Shown here: in pieces, positions 8,253 through 16,642 of the stretch
Numbering within the stretch: the stretch's first letter is position 1
How the letters are laid out: every line of letters starts with the position of its first letter
Assembly (NCBI RefSeq): GCF_040358985.1
Contig: NZ_CP132932.1
Location: forward strand, 4,154,001-4,218,000
Source: Tunturibacter empetritectus
GTDB lineage: Bacteria > Acidobacteriota > Terriglobia > Terriglobales > Acidobacteriaceae
DNA length: 64,000 bases
Direction: 5' to 3'
Translations under genes and position numbers: made by a program
Notes under the pieces: model-generated
Database searches by the model: none
Seen by the model: only the letters and a program-made list of their open reading frames with translations
What the model was told of the DNA's origin: nothing

Positions 8253-8307
8253 CAAAACACCACATCCACCACACAAACCACCACGTTCTCACCACCAATT
8301 CACCACA
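8218..8307 (-). repeat. 90-bp CACCAC-rich dispersed repeat, family B, copy 1
   Basis: On the minus strand it reads tgtggtg..tggtggtga..cgtggtg..tgtgtggtg..gtggtgtttt, then a hairpin-like end. It aligns without gaps over 90 bp with 39116-39205, including the spacing of every GTGGTG unit. It fills most of the gap between queF and the MFS gene. Confidence 0.75.
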
Positions 8308-8403
8308 ACAAAACACCTTAAATCTCAATATCCCCGAACAAAACCACCCTCCGCCCACGCCCCAAAAAAATCCTCGCAAGACACCTGCTATCCTTCCAGC
8401 GAG

Positions 8404-9711
8404 ATGGCCTCCTCGACTACAGAAAAGCCCAAACCCACACACGCACCCTCCGTCGCCGGAGCCACCACCGCCCTCGTCCTCCTCACCGCCCTAAACTTCG
8501 TCAACTACATCGACCGCTACATCCTCCCCGGCGTACAGGAGCAGGTCAAGCACGAGTTCCACCTCTCCGACGAGCACATCGGCCGCCTCACCTTCTGGTT
8601 CATGATCGCCTACATGTTCACCTCGCCCATCACCGGATGGCTAGGCGACCGCTTCCCCCGCAAGCCCATGATCGTCACCGCCGCCCTCTTCTGGGCCGCG
8701 ATCAACTTCCTCACCGCCACCGTCCACTCCTACGACTCGCTCAACCTCCGCCACGCAGCCCTCGGCGTAGGCGAAGCCAGCTTCGGCATCTTCGCCCCCT
8801 CTCTCCTCGCCGACTACTACGAGCCCGACCAGCGCAACCGCGTCCTCACCATCTTCAACGTAGCCATCCCCGTAGGTGCAGCCCTCGGCTACCTCGTCGG
8901 TGGCACCGTAGGCGAACACTACGGCTGGCGTATGTCTTTCATCGTCTCCGCCATTCCCGCCGCCATCCTCGCCATCCTCATCGCCATCTTCCTCAAGGAG
9001 CCAGCCCGCGGAGCCAGCGGAGATCCAGCCGCCAGTGGAGACGCAACCGCCGGCGAACACGGCAAGGCGAAACTCGAAAAGGGAGCCATCCTCTCCCTCA
9101 TCAAAAACCCCGCCTACCTCTGCTCCATCCTCGGCTACGCTGCCGTCACCTTCTCCCTCGGAGGCATCTCCTGGTGGATGCCCTCCTTCCTCCAGCGCAT
9201 CGACGGCCGCAGCCAATCCTCCGCCGCTTACATCATGGGAGCCATCACCGTAGTCGCCGGCCTCGGCGGCACCATCACCGGCGGCACCATCGCGCAAAAA
9301 TGGTCGCGCACCAATCCCAAAGCCCTCTATCTCGTCCCCGCTATCAGCGCCGCCATCGCCGTCCCGCCCGCGCTCCTCTGCTTCTTCGGCCCCCACAACC
9401 TCACGCTCTACGGCCTCGGCGCAGCCATCTTCCTCATCTTCCTCGGCACCGGCCCCGTCAACGCCGCCACCCTCAACGCTGTCCGTCCAGAGATCCGCGC
9501 CACCGCCATGGCTGGCCAACTCTTCATCATCCACGCCTTGGGCGACGCCATCTCCCCCCGCATCATCGGCGCCGTCAGCGACCGCTCCACCCTCAACCTC
9601 GGCCTCGGCTCCACCCTCATCACCCTGCTCCTCGCCTCGGTCATCTTCTTCCTCGGCTCCCGCTACGCCCCACCTTTGCATGACGAGATCCTCGCCGCTG
9701 CAAAGACATAA
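8404..9711 (+). CDS. MFS transporter, Spinster-like
   Basis: A 435-residue permease with about 12 hydrophobic helices. The N-terminal NFVNYIDRYILPG and the loop GWLGDRFPRKP (between helices 2 and 3) are typical of the major facilitator superfamily. The arrangement LGVGEASFGIFAPSLLADYY matches the Spinster-like branch. A cytoplasmic loop near 200-220 divides the two halves. The substrate is not predictable. The ATG at 8404 follows ccagcgag. Codon use is strongly C-ending, as in neighbouring genes. Confidence 0.85.
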   Translation: MASSTTEKPKPTHAPSVAGATTALVLLTALNFVNYIDRYILPGVQEQVKHEFHLSDEHIGRLTFWFMIAYMFTSPITGWLGDRFPRKPMIVTAALFWAAINFLTATVHSYDSLNLRHAALGVGEASFGIFAPSLLADYYEPDQRNRVLTIFNVAIPVGAALGYLVGGTVGEHYGWRMSFIVSAIPAAILAILIAIFLKEPARGASGDPAASGDATAGEHGKAKLEKGAILSLIKNPAYLCSILGYAAVTFSLGGISWWMPSFLQRIDGRSQSSAAYIMGAITVVAGLGGTITGGTIAQKWSRTNPKALYLVPAISAAIAVPPALLCFFGPHNLTLYGLGAAIFLIFLGTGPVNAATLNAVRPEIRATAMAGQLFIIHALGDAISPRIIGAVSDRSTLNLGLGSTLITLLLASVIFFLGSRYAPPLHDEILAAAKT

Positions 9712-9818
9712 GTCACACGCACGCGACGCAATGACAACCTTTCGTTAAGGGACAAAACCCGAAACTACTCTCAGTTCGCTTTAGTGTGTTCAGTTCAAAG
9801 TTCATTAGTAAATGAAGT

Positions 9819-9873
9819 GTCATCCTGAGCGAAGTTTGGCGCGTTCTTTGCGCCAAATGCAGTCGAAGGACCT
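9819..9873 (+). repeat. Dispersed hairpin repeat, family C, copy 2
   Basis: The head gtcatcctgagcgaag (9819-9834) is followed by a perfect 8-bp stem tttggcgc / gcgccaaa (9835-9842, 9850-9857) and the tail tgcagtcgaaggacct. The head equals that at 6282, but the stem sequence is different. The 231-bp gap between the MFS gene and the next gene holds nothing else I recognise. Confidence 0.75.
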
Positions 9874-9942
9874 GCGTTGTTAGGCGGCGAACTTTGGACT
9901 CACTACACTAGTACCATCGCCTAGAAGAAACAGGACGATTCC

Positions 9943-10407
9943 ATGAAGCGTTTCTCAAAAACAATATTCGGATTCTTGACTGTGATCGCCGTCCTGGGCG
10001 GCGGGTTGCAATGTCTCATCTGGTGGGGTCGATCCACGCCGTCACACCCCAAGAACTTGCCAACCAACGCAGTCTGGTTACGGCCTCCTACGGTAGTATT
10101 CGATTTCACTAGACGGGGCAACTGGGTTGGATGCAGTGTTGAGAGTCAAAATAATCGATGCGTAGTGACAGACGCTCGTGGCAACGTCGAGTACGACGAC
10201 CTCTTTTTGCCTATCGAGGGTATTGGTCCTGTACGGAAAGAACGACTCATTTACAGCGTAAGGAATTCCGGTTGTCTATGGGTCTATTTGAACCTAGGCA
10301 AGAAGAATGTTCCAGTCATTCACCTTCAGGATGGAACAGTTCTTCTCCCTCTGGAGGGTTATAACGAGTTGAAAAATTGGCTGGAAAAGATCGGGTCAAA
10401 TTGTTGA
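9943..10407 (+). CDS. Hypothetical membrane-anchored protein
   Basis: I do not recognise this 154-residue protein. It has a basic N-terminus and one hydrophobic segment (about 9-28), so it is probably an inner-membrane-anchored or exported protein with a periplasmic domain. The C-terminal half is predicted to be strand-rich (YLNLGKKNVPVIHLQDGTVLL). Base composition is lower in GC than the neighbouring MFS and glycosyltransferase genes. Its 3' end overlaps the predicted start of the next gene by up to 31 bp. Confidence 0.55.
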   Translation: MKRFSKTIFGFLTVIAVLGGGLQCLIWWGRSTPSHPKNLPTNAVWLRPPTVVFDFTRRGNWVGCSVESQNNRCVVTDARGNVEYDDLFLPIEGIGPVRKERLIYSVRNSGCLWVYLNLGKKNVPVIHLQDGTVLLPLEGYNELKNWLEKIGSNC

Positions 10408-11591
10408 ATGGTCGGCTCGATGTAATTCTCAAACTCTCCGCCTGGTTCATCGCACTCCTGTGGATATGGAAGGCCCTCACCTCCGCCGTCGGCCTCCGCC
10501 GCGTCCCCGACCTCACCACACCAGCTCACAATCGAACCCCACCTGATCGTCCCTCCATCGCCGTCATCATCCCCGCCTGCAACGAAGAAAAAAGCATCGC
10601 CGCATGCCTAACCTCTCTTCTCCAGCAGGACTACGCCGCCCTCCACCTCATCGCCGTCGACGACCGCTCCACCGACTCCACCGGCGCAATCATCAACGCC
10701 CTTGCCACCCAACATCCAGCTAAGCTCACCGCCCTCCGCATCACCGAACTCCCCACCGGCTGGCTCGGCAAAACCCACGCCATGGCCTTCGCCGCCCGCC
10801 ACGCCATCTCCCTCCACCACCCCGACTATCTCCTCTTCACCGACGCCGACATCTTCTTCCGCCCCGAGACCCTCCGCCTCGCGCTCGCCCAAACCGTCAC
10901 CACTCAGGCGGACCACTTCGTCCTCCTCCCCACCGCTACCATCAAATCCGCAGGCGAGGGCATGCTCCTCAGCTACCTGCAGGTCATGAGCCTCTGGGCC
11001 GTTCGCACCTGGCGCATCTCCGACCCCAAAGCCCTCCGCGACGCCGTCGGTGTAGGAGCCTTCAACCTCCTCCGTACTACTGTCTATCAGCAACTAGGCG
11101 GCTTCGAAGCCCTCCGCATGGAGATCGTCGAAGACCTCGCCCTCGGCACCCGAATCAAACGCCAGGGCTTCCGTCAGCGCATCGCCACCGGCCCCGGATT
11201 AGTCAACGTGCACTGGGCCAGCGGCGTCTCTGGCATCCTCAACGGCATGACAAAAAACTTCTTCGCCATCTTCCACTACAACCCCGCCCTCGTCCTTCTC
11301 TCCTGCCTCTCGATCACAGTCTTCTGCATAGCTCCCGTCTTCTTCGTCGCCCTCCCAAACACCCGCATCGCGGCGATTATTACTCTCGCCTCTGTAGCAC
11401 TCCTCTACGTTCTATCCAGCCGCAAGAGCAGAGTGTCCCCCTGGTACGCCGTTCTCTTTCCGGTTAGCGCCGCGCTCATCGTATCCTCCATCCTCCGTTC
11501 CATGCTCACCACCCTCAAGCAAGGCGGCGTCACCTGGCGTGGCACCTTCTACCCCCTCTCCGAACTCCGCAAGAAATCATCGCCCCGCTAG
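10377..11591 (+). CDS. Family 2 glycosyltransferase, membrane-associated
   Basis: About 404 residues. A hydrophobic N-terminal segment is followed by a GT-A domain: IAVIIPACNEEKSIAACL, the VDDRSTDST nucleotide-binding motif, the metal-binding DAD (LLFTDADIFF), and EIVEDLALGTRIKRQG near the catalytic region. Three or four C-terminal transmembrane helices follow. It resembles hopene-associated (HpnB-like) and other polyisoprenoid or lipid glycosyltransferases. The start is uncertain: TTG at 10377 opens the frame, and TTG codons at 10401 and 10404 are alternatives. The acceptor is unknown. Confidence 0.75.
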   Translation: MAGKDRVKLLNGRLDVILKLSAWFIALLWIWKALTSAVGLRRVPDLTTPAHNRTPPDRPSIAVIIPACNEEKSIAACLTSLLQQDYAALHLIAVDDRSTDSTGAIINALATQHPAKLTALRITELPTGWLGKTHAMAFAARHAISLHHPDYLLFTDADIFFRPETLRLALAQTVTTQADHFVLLPTATIKSAGEGMLLSYLQVMSLWAVRTWRISDPKALRDAVGVGAFNLLRTTVYQQLGGFEALRMEIVEDLALGTRIKRQGFRQRIATGPGLVNVHWASGVSGILNGMTKNFFAIFHYNPALVLLSCLSITVFCIAPVFFVALPNTRIAAIITLASVALLYVLSSRKSRVSPWYAVLFPVSAALIVSSILRSMLTTLKQGGVTWRGTFYPLSELRKKSSPR

Positions 11592-11718
11592 GTGCGTATT
11601 GGAATTCTGCTTTTGCTCAGGGGCACGGTTCCAGCCGTATCTTAATTTCAACAAATGTATCGAGCAGTCAACTCTTTCCGACCAACGGGAGGACCAGGCC
11701 GGTCCCCTCATCAAGACC

Positions 11719-11771
11719 GGTAGACACGTCACGAAGTGACCGCCCTCCGCGCAGGAGGCCCGTCCGGCAGG
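11719..11771 (+). repeat. 53-bp dispersed palindromic repeat, family A, copy 3
   Basis: Third 53-bp copy. The first hairpin is GTCAC-GAA-GTGAC. The second is CCTCC-GCGCA-GGAGG, where two base pairs differ from copy 1 with pairing kept on both. It lies 127 bp after the glycosyltransferase gene. The rest of the gap to 11960 shows nothing beyond a possible leader for the next gene. Confidence 0.85.
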
Positions 11772-11959
11772 ACGTTTCACCGTTGTCTCGTCCGCCTTTC
11801 GCACTAACGGGAAATCGAATTCCACAATTCTGCAACGAAGTGCATCCTCCTGAATTGTTTTATGAATTACAGCTAAACATTCCCGGTCATTGGGAATCTG
11901 CTCAACATCGGTGCACGTATGCGTGATGTACCACTAGAAATAAACTTTCCAGGAGCAAC

Positions 11960-12511
11960 ATGAAAAAGCCAGCGATGATCGTCTGTGGCCTCGCACTCGC
12001 GATGCTATCCTCTGCCTCGGCATTCGCCGATACGTTCTTCAACTTCAGCTTCACAGGAAACAGTAGCGTTACCGGACTTCCCGGTACACCCTTCTCCGGC
12101 TCTGGCCAGTTCGACGCCAAGGCCACAACCACCGCCGGCACATACAGGATCGTCGGCGTAACCGGCACGACCGACGGCGAAGCAATCTCCAGCATTCTTG
12201 CCCCGGGCAGCTTCGGCTTCAATGACAACCTTCTGTTCTTCTCCAGCGGAAACACCTCCGCTTCGCTCGACAACGCGGGCGTCTCCTACCAACTGGCGAA
12301 CGGCGTTGACGCCAATCTCTTCCTGGGCATTCCTTCGCAGTATCAGCAAAGCCTCTTCGGATTTCCAGGCAGTCTTGTCAGCGAAGATCAAACCGCGAAC
12401 GTGAGCATCACTCCGCTGGTCTCTGCAGTTCCGGAGCCAGCCACGTTCGCACTTTTGGGCACCGGTCTTCTGGGAATGATCGGTGGACTCCGCCGTAGAA
12501 TCATCGCCTGA
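11960..12511 (+). CDS. PEP-CTERM sorting-domain protein
   Basis: A 183-residue exported protein with a clear signal peptide (cleavage near SASAFA-D, residue 23) and a C-terminal VPEPATFALLGTGLLGMIGG helix ending in RRR. This is the PEP-CTERM sorting signal handled by exosortase. The middle is Gly/Ser/Thr-rich and strand-like, as usual for such matrix or surface proteins. The ATG at 11960 follows ccaggagc. Exosortase is not in the window. The PEP-CTERM call is firm, the function unknown. Confidence 0.9.
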   Translation: MKKPAMIVCGLALAMLSSASAFADTFFNFSFTGNSSVTGLPGTPFSGSGQFDAKATTTAGTYRIVGVTGTTDGEAISSILAPGSFGFNDNLLFFSSGNTSASLDNAGVSYQLANGVDANLFLGIPSQYQQSLFGFPGSLVSEDQTANVSITPLVSAVPEPATFALLGTGLLGMIGGLRRRIIA

Positions 12512-12543
12512 CACTGATCGTCGAATCCCGATTGACTTTATGG

Positions 12544-12571
12544 AAAGCTGCTCTGTATGCGCAGCTTTTCT
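12544..12571 (+). terminator. Rho-independent terminator after the PEP-CTERM gene
   Basis: Arms aaagctgc (12544-12551) and gcagcttt (12561-12568) are followed by a short T-rich tail, 33 bp after the stop codon. Confidence 0.7.
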
Positions 12572-12700
12572 ATTCCATTCAACGGTGGCTAAAACTGTGT
12601 CAAGTGTCGAATAGACGCAAGTTATTGCCCGGCAATCACTTCCGTCTGGCGTATTAGTTCCACTCCAACAGCTATACTTGTAACAAGATTAGAAAAACAT
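12572..12700. other. Intergenic stretch without a recognised feature
   Basis: Nothing gene-like is seen between the two terminators. Further right, 12730-12850 is AT-rich. It holds an imperfect inverted repeat (caataacc at about 12751 and ggttattg at about 12797) and a run of G close to ispG, but no coding potential. Confidence 0.5.
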
Positions 12701-12725
12701 CAGCCCCGGAGACACTCCGGGGCTG
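12701..12725 (-). terminator. Perfect 11-bp hairpin, terminator for ispG
   Basis: CAGCCCCGGAG and CTCCGGGGCTG flank a 3-base loop. On the minus strand the stem is followed by atgtttttctaatc, a T-run, which makes it an intrinsic terminator about 180 bp beyond the ispG stop codon. Confidence 0.75.
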
Positions 12726-12907
12726 ATTCATTGATAATAAGTATTTTAGCAATAACCCAATTGAAATGAATAGCTTGCGGACAATACCCACCTGCAGGTT
12801 ATTGAAAATAAGCATCTTATGTCCAAAATACCCCGGAGGGGGGAGGGGGGTACCTTGGCGAAAAGAAGCCACAAAAAGAATCGGTCAAGGCCATGAGTCG
12901 GGAGGGT

Positions 12908-14140
12908 CTAAGCCTCCACCAGCACCCGGCCATACCGCTTCTCGACATATTCATCGAGAATCACCTGAAACTCCTCGACGATCCGATCACCCTTCAACGT
13001 GGTGAACAGCTTGCCATCAACATAAACCGGAGCCTTAGGCTCCTCAAACGTACCCGGCAGCGAGATCCCGATGTTGGCATGCTTCGATTCCCCGGGCCCG
13101 TTGACGATGCAGCCCATCACCGCCAGCTTCAACTCCTCGACCCCCGGATACCGCTTCTTCCACTCCGGCATCGACGCCACAAGGTAGCCCTGAATCCGCT
13201 CCGCCAGCTCCTGGAAGTAGGTCGAAGTCGTCCGACCGCAACCTGGGCAGCTGGTCACCTGCGGCATAAAGCTGCGAATCCCAAGCGACTGCAGAATCTG
13301 CTGTCCGCAACGCACCTCCTCCGACCGGTCCCCACCGGGAGTAGGAGTCAAACTAACCCGGATCGTATCCCCAATCCCAGAGAGCAGCAAAGGAGCCAGA
13401 CCGGCAGCCGAAGCCACAACGCCCTTCATCCCCATGCCGGCCTCGGTCAGCCCAAGATGCAGCGCATAGTCGCAACGCTTCGCCAACTCGGTATAAACAT
13501 CAATCAGATCCCGCACCCCCGAGACCTTCGCACTCAAAATAATCTGATCTCGCCGCAGCCCATACCGCTCGGCAGCTGTCGCGTTATCCAGAGCCGACAC
13601 AACCATCGCCTCCATCATCACGTCGCGAGCGGGCAGGGGATTGGCTGACTTCGAATTTTCGTCCATCATCTTCGTCAGCAGCGCCTGGTCGAGCGAACCC
13701 CAGTTCACGCCGATTCGAACTGGCTTCTGATGCTCCACCGCAACCTCAACCATCGTCCGGAAGTTGTCATCATCCTTCCGACCGATCGACACATTACCCG
13801 GATTGATCCTGTACTTCGCCAGCGCTTTGGCCGTCTCGGGATACTTCTTCAGCAACAGGTGACCGTTGTAGTGAAAGTCGCCGATGATCGGAGTCGACCA
13901 GCCCTTCTTCGCCAGTTCCTCGACAATCGCCGGCACAGCCTTCGCCGACTCGTCGTTGTTGACCGTCACCCGCACCATCTCCGAGCCGGCGCGAGCCAGC
14001 GCCGCAATCTGCTGCACCGAACTCTCGACATCAGCCGTATCTGTATTGGTCATCGACTGCACCACGACCGGCGAATCCGACCCAACCCGAACCCCACCAA
14101 TATTCACCGTTACCGCACGTCGACGCTGTATCTCAGGCAT
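12908..14140 (-). CDS. ispG: 4-hydroxy-3-methylbut-2-en-1-yl diphosphate synthase
   Basis: A 410-residue IspG (GcpE), which converts MEcPP to HMBPP in the MEP isoprenoid pathway. It has the N-terminal TIM-barrel part ([18 protein letters not shown]) and the C-terminal [4Fe-4S] domain with the cysteines of TSCPGCGRT and [10 protein letters not shown]. The ATG at 14140 follows a ggtggagag ribosome site. The frame stays open upstream to 14290, but that extension would read through the tRNA gene on the other strand and is rejected. A perfect terminator lies downstream. Confidence 0.95.
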   Translation of the reverse strand: MPEIQRRRAVTVNIGGVRVGSDSPVVVQSMTNTDTADVESSVQQIAALARAGSEMVRVTVNNDESAKAVPAIVEELAKKGWSTPIIGDFHYNGHLLLKKYPETAKALAKYRINPGNVSIGRKDDDNFRTMVEVAVEHQKPVRIGVNWGSLDQALLTKMMDENSKSANPLPARDVMMEAMVVSALDNATAAERYGLRRDQIILSAKVSGVRDLIDVYTELAKRCDYALHLGLTEAGMGMKGVVASAAGLAPLLLSGIGDTIRVSLTPTPGGDRSEEVRCGQQILQSLGIRSFMPQVTSCPGCGRTTSTYFQELAERIQGYLVASMPEWKKRYPGVEELKLAVMGCIVNGPGESKHANIGISLPGTFEEPKAPVYVDGKLFTTLKGDRIVEEFQVILDEYVEKRYGRVLVEA

Positions 14141-14205
14141 AAACTCTCCACCCCCAAGTTTACCACCGCACCACCAACAACCTACGCGATACACTACCGA
14201 GACGT

Positions 14206-14282
14206 GGCCCGGTAGCTCAGTTGCATAGAGCAGCGCACTCCTAACGCGAAGGTCGGCAGTTGGACTCTGCCCCGGGCCACCA
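14206..14282 (+). tRNA. tRNA-Arg(CCU), non-canonical
   Basis: A 77-nt cloverleaf with encoded CCA. The 7-bp acceptor stem (ggcccgg / ccgggcc), 4-bp D stem and 5-bp T stem (ggcag / ctgcc) are all perfect. The loop ctcctaa gives anticodon CCU for AGG. Three features are odd: the D loop has G18-C19 instead of GG; the T loop is TTGGACT, with G at position 56 instead of C; and the anticodon stem has G27-A43 and A31-C39 mismatches. The 19-56 change keeps complementarity. It may be a functional variant or a decaying gene. Confidence 0.8.
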
Positions 14283-14405
14283 CGCCACAAATGTCCGAAT
14301 CGCGCTTCGCGTCAGGACTCCTGCCCCAGGCGTTACTTCCAAACCAAATCCAAACATAACTCCGACAAAGCGTTGACATCTGCTTCTCACGGAAATTCAT
14401 CTCGT

Positions 14406-14434
14406 TTGTCCGGAATATTTATCTGATCTATACT
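14406..14434 (+). promoter_or_regulatory. Predicted sigma-70-type promoter of the cob operon
   Basis: TTGTCC (14406-14411) and TATACT (14429-14434) are 17 bp apart. Transcription would start around 14441, exactly at the 5' edge of the cobalamin riboswitch. TTGACA at about 14374 has no good -10 partner. Confidence 0.6.
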
Positions 14435-14440
14435 CGAAAC

Positions 14441-14612
14441 TGTTTCCGGTGGTTGCTTCAGAGAAGCCAACCAAAAGGGAATCCGGTGAGAGTCCGGAAC
14501 TGCCCCGCAGCGGTAATCAGGAACGAAAGCTCCAACAAGAGCACTGGTCTATTAGTGGACTGGGAAGCTGGAGCGATTAGGTAGCCTGTAAGTCCGAAGA
14601 CCTGCCGCAAAC
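14441..14612 (+). ncRNA. Cobalamin riboswitch upstream of the cob operon
   Basis: A full-length class I element. It contains ccggtggttgcttc, then aagggaatccggtgagagtc, then aactgccccgcagcggtaa (the core), a variable arm, and agtccgaagacctgcc at the 3' end. A small hairpin (gtgtccatagcggacac) and a GC-rich leader follow before cobG at 14730. Binding of adenosylcobalamin should reduce expression of the downstream genes. Confidence 0.93.
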
Positions 14613-14729
14613 AGTGTCCATAGCGGACACAATGACACACGCCTCCGAGGGGAAGGCCGGGTGGCCGCAGCCTATTCCGTCGCTGCGTTCCCGACCATCT
14701 TGCGGTGACAGGTCAAGAGAGAAAGTCGC

Positions 14730-16016
14730 ATGATGAGAGTTGGAGAGAGTTTCTGCCCTGGCATCCTTCACGCGGTCCAGGCGAAAGACGGTCTACTCAC
14801 GCGGGTAAGAGTGCCGGGTGGGATGATCACTCCCAGCCAACTCGTTGCTGTAGCCGAACTCTCAGCCTCGTTCGCTGACGGGCAAGTCGAAATTACTTCA
14901 CGTTCCAACTTGCAACTGCGAGCCATTCAACAGCAAGATCTGAATTCCGTGATCCAAGGGTTGGACTTCGCCGGCTTTCTTCCTTCTCCGGAGCACGACC
15001 GCGTACGCAATATCGTGACAAGCCCATTCGCTGGTTTAGGCTTGGGCGAGATTATAGATACACGGCCATTCGTTCAGAAATTAGATCGCCGCCTCATCGC
15101 GGATCAGGTACTGGCGGCCCTACCACCCAAGTTTAGTTTTTCCATAGATGGAGGTGGAGACTGGTTTGCTCGCGATAGCGATGATCTAACTTTGCGAGTA
15201 GTGAGTTTAGATAAAACGCATTCGTTTCAATTCGTCATAGGAGACACCTTATCCGGCTTTTGCGTGAGGATAGATGAGGCTTTGGACTGTGTACTCGAGG
15301 CCGCAAAGATATGTCTCAAGATTTCAAAGGAATTCCAAATACCGGCAAGAGGAAAGAAAATTGCGTCAGTACCTCAGGCGCTGGATCGATTATTAGATGG
15401 GTTGTCGAGTTTCCTTGTGGCTTGTCCTTCTCCCGACAGTTCAACCCTCGTTGCCCATATGCCGGTAGGAGTCTATGCAACTCACCAATCTGATTTCGCA
15501 AGCTTAGTCCCCTTAGTCCCTCTTGGACGACTAACCGCGGAACAAGTGCAGCGTATAGCCGTAGTCGCGAAAGAGTGCGATGGAGATATTCGGTTGGCCC
15601 CATGGCGGGGTGTCGTGCTCGCAGCTGTTCCTAAACGTTCGATTAGTCAAATTACTGAGCGCCTTGAGGCCGCGAGTTTGTCGTTCGATGCTAAAGATGG
15701 GTATCGCGGAATCGCCGCGTGTGCGGGAAGCTCCGGCTGCGATGCTTCTTTGGCTGATGTGAGACGCGATGCGTCTTCGTTGGTACGTCGCGTGGCCGGC
15801 CGCAATGCAAAGCCTGGTTGGACGGTCAACATTTCAGGATGTGAAAAACAATGTGCGATGCGGAATGGTGCGACTGCAGAGTTGATAGCAAGTTCTTCGG
15901 GTTACGGTTTGCGGATCAATGGACAATTGATTGCGTCAAACTGTTCGCTCGATTCTGCCATAGATAAGGTGGTGGCTGCATGTCAGGCAGAGGAGCCCTT
16001 TGAGGTTCATTTGTGA
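14730..16016 (+). CDS. cobG: Precorrin-3B synthase
   Basis: A 428-residue member of the nitrite/sulfite reductase ferredoxin-like family. CobG is the O2-dependent enzyme that makes precorrin-3B from precorrin-3A in the aerobic B12 pathway. The C-terminal cluster cysteines are visible in CAGSSGC and SGCEKQC, and N-terminal FCPGILHAVQAKDG is typical. It is the first gene behind the riboswitch; ATG 14730 or 14733 follows gagagaaag. Its end overlaps cobH by four bases (GTGA). Base composition is lower in GC than ispG and the genes to the left. Confidence 0.88.
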   Translation: MMRVGESFCPGILHAVQAKDGLLTRVRVPGGMITPSQLVAVAELSASFADGQVEITSRSNLQLRAIQQQDLNSVIQGLDFAGFLPSPEHDRVRNIVTSPFAGLGLGEIIDTRPFVQKLDRRLIADQVLAALPPKFSFSIDGGGDWFARDSDDLTLRVVSLDKTHSFQFVIGDTLSGFCVRIDEALDCVLEAAKICLKISKEFQIPARGKKIASVPQALDRLLDGLSSFLVACPSPDSSTLVAHMPVGVYATHQSDFASLVPLVPLGRLTAEQVQRIAVVAKECDGDIRLAPWRGVVLAAVPKRSISQITERLEAASLSFDAKDGYRGIAACAGSSGCDASLADVRRDASSLVRRVAGRNAKPGWTVNISGCEKQCAMRNGATAELIASSSGYGLRINGQLIASNCSLDSAIDKVVAACQAEEPFEVHL

Positions 16017-16642
16017 AGATGATTTATAAGAAAGACGCTCAGGATATTTACCGCGAATCTTTTGAGATCATTAGGGCGGAATCAGATCTATCCTCGTTCT
16101 CGCCTGTCCTGGCGCGCGTAGTGGTGCGGATGATTCATGCCTGCGGGATGACAGATCTGCCGCAATATGTTTCTGCATCACCGACCGCTACTGAAGTCGG
16201 CAAGCAGGCGCTTCTAGCTGGGATGCCCATACTTTGTGATGCAAATATGGTGGCAAATGGGATCACCCGGTCCAGACTTCCGAAGAACAACGAAGTGATC
16301 TGCACGCTGAGTGATCCACGTACCGCGGAACTAGCGAGAAGGTTCGAGACGACCCGCAGTGCTGCGGCGCTGGAGCTTTGGCGCGATAGACTTGGCGATT
16401 CTATTGTTGTGATCGGGAACGCACCGACGGCTTTGTTTCACCTGCTCGAGATGCTCGAAACAGGCGCAGCGGCTCCGGCCCTCATCATCGGCATTCCTGT
16501 TGGTTTCGTCGGGGCCGCGGAGTCAAAAGTAGCTCTTGAGACTAACCACCTTAATCTTCCTTATTTGACCGTTCGAGGGCGCCGTGGTGGAAGTGCCATC
16601 GCCGCGGCTGCCGTCAACGCTCTCGCAAGTGAGGAAGAATGA
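16013..16642 (+). CDS. cobH: Precorrin-8X methylmutase
   Basis: A 209-residue CobH/CbiC protein that moves a methyl group from C11 to C12 to give hydrogenobyrinate. The catalytic His lies in RMIHACGMTD near residue 42. PILCDANMVANGI and the PTALFHLLE / GIPVGFVGAAESK segments are typical. It starts at GTG 16013, overlapping the cobG stop, and ends four bases into cobIJ (ATGA), so translation is probably coupled. Confidence 0.93.
   Translation: MKMIYKKDAQDIYRESFEIIRAESDLSSFSPVLARVVVRMIHACGMTDLPQYVSASPTATEVGKQALLAGMPILCDANMVANGITRSRLPKNNEVICTLSDPRTAELARRFETTRSAAALELWRDRLGDSIVVIGNAPTALFHLLEMLETGAAAPALIIGIPVGFVGAAESKVALETNHLNLPYLTVRGRRGGSAIAAAAVNALASEEE

Noticed and set aside
8255-8307. CACCAC units looked like a CRISPR or tandem repeat array
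   Set aside because: Units are short, irregular and without spacers; the 90-bp match to 39116-39205 shows a dispersed element instead.
8641-9681. Long open frames on the opposite strand and other frames of the MFS gene (and similar ones over htrA-like, uvrB, fliF and glycosyltransferase genes)
   Set aside because: They are low-complexity (Arg/His- or Gly/Asp/Glu-rich) products of high GC and strong C- or G-ending codon bias, with no domain, ribosome site or conserved start.
12730-12830. Insertion-sequence remnant flanked by inverted repeats (caataacc / ggttattg)
   Set aside because: The repeats are short and imperfect, the interval is under 100 bp and holds no transposase fragment.
14141-14290. 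50-residue N-terminal extension of ispG
   Set aside because: It would run through the tRNA gene on the other strand and lacks conservation; ATG 14140 has a clear ribosome site.
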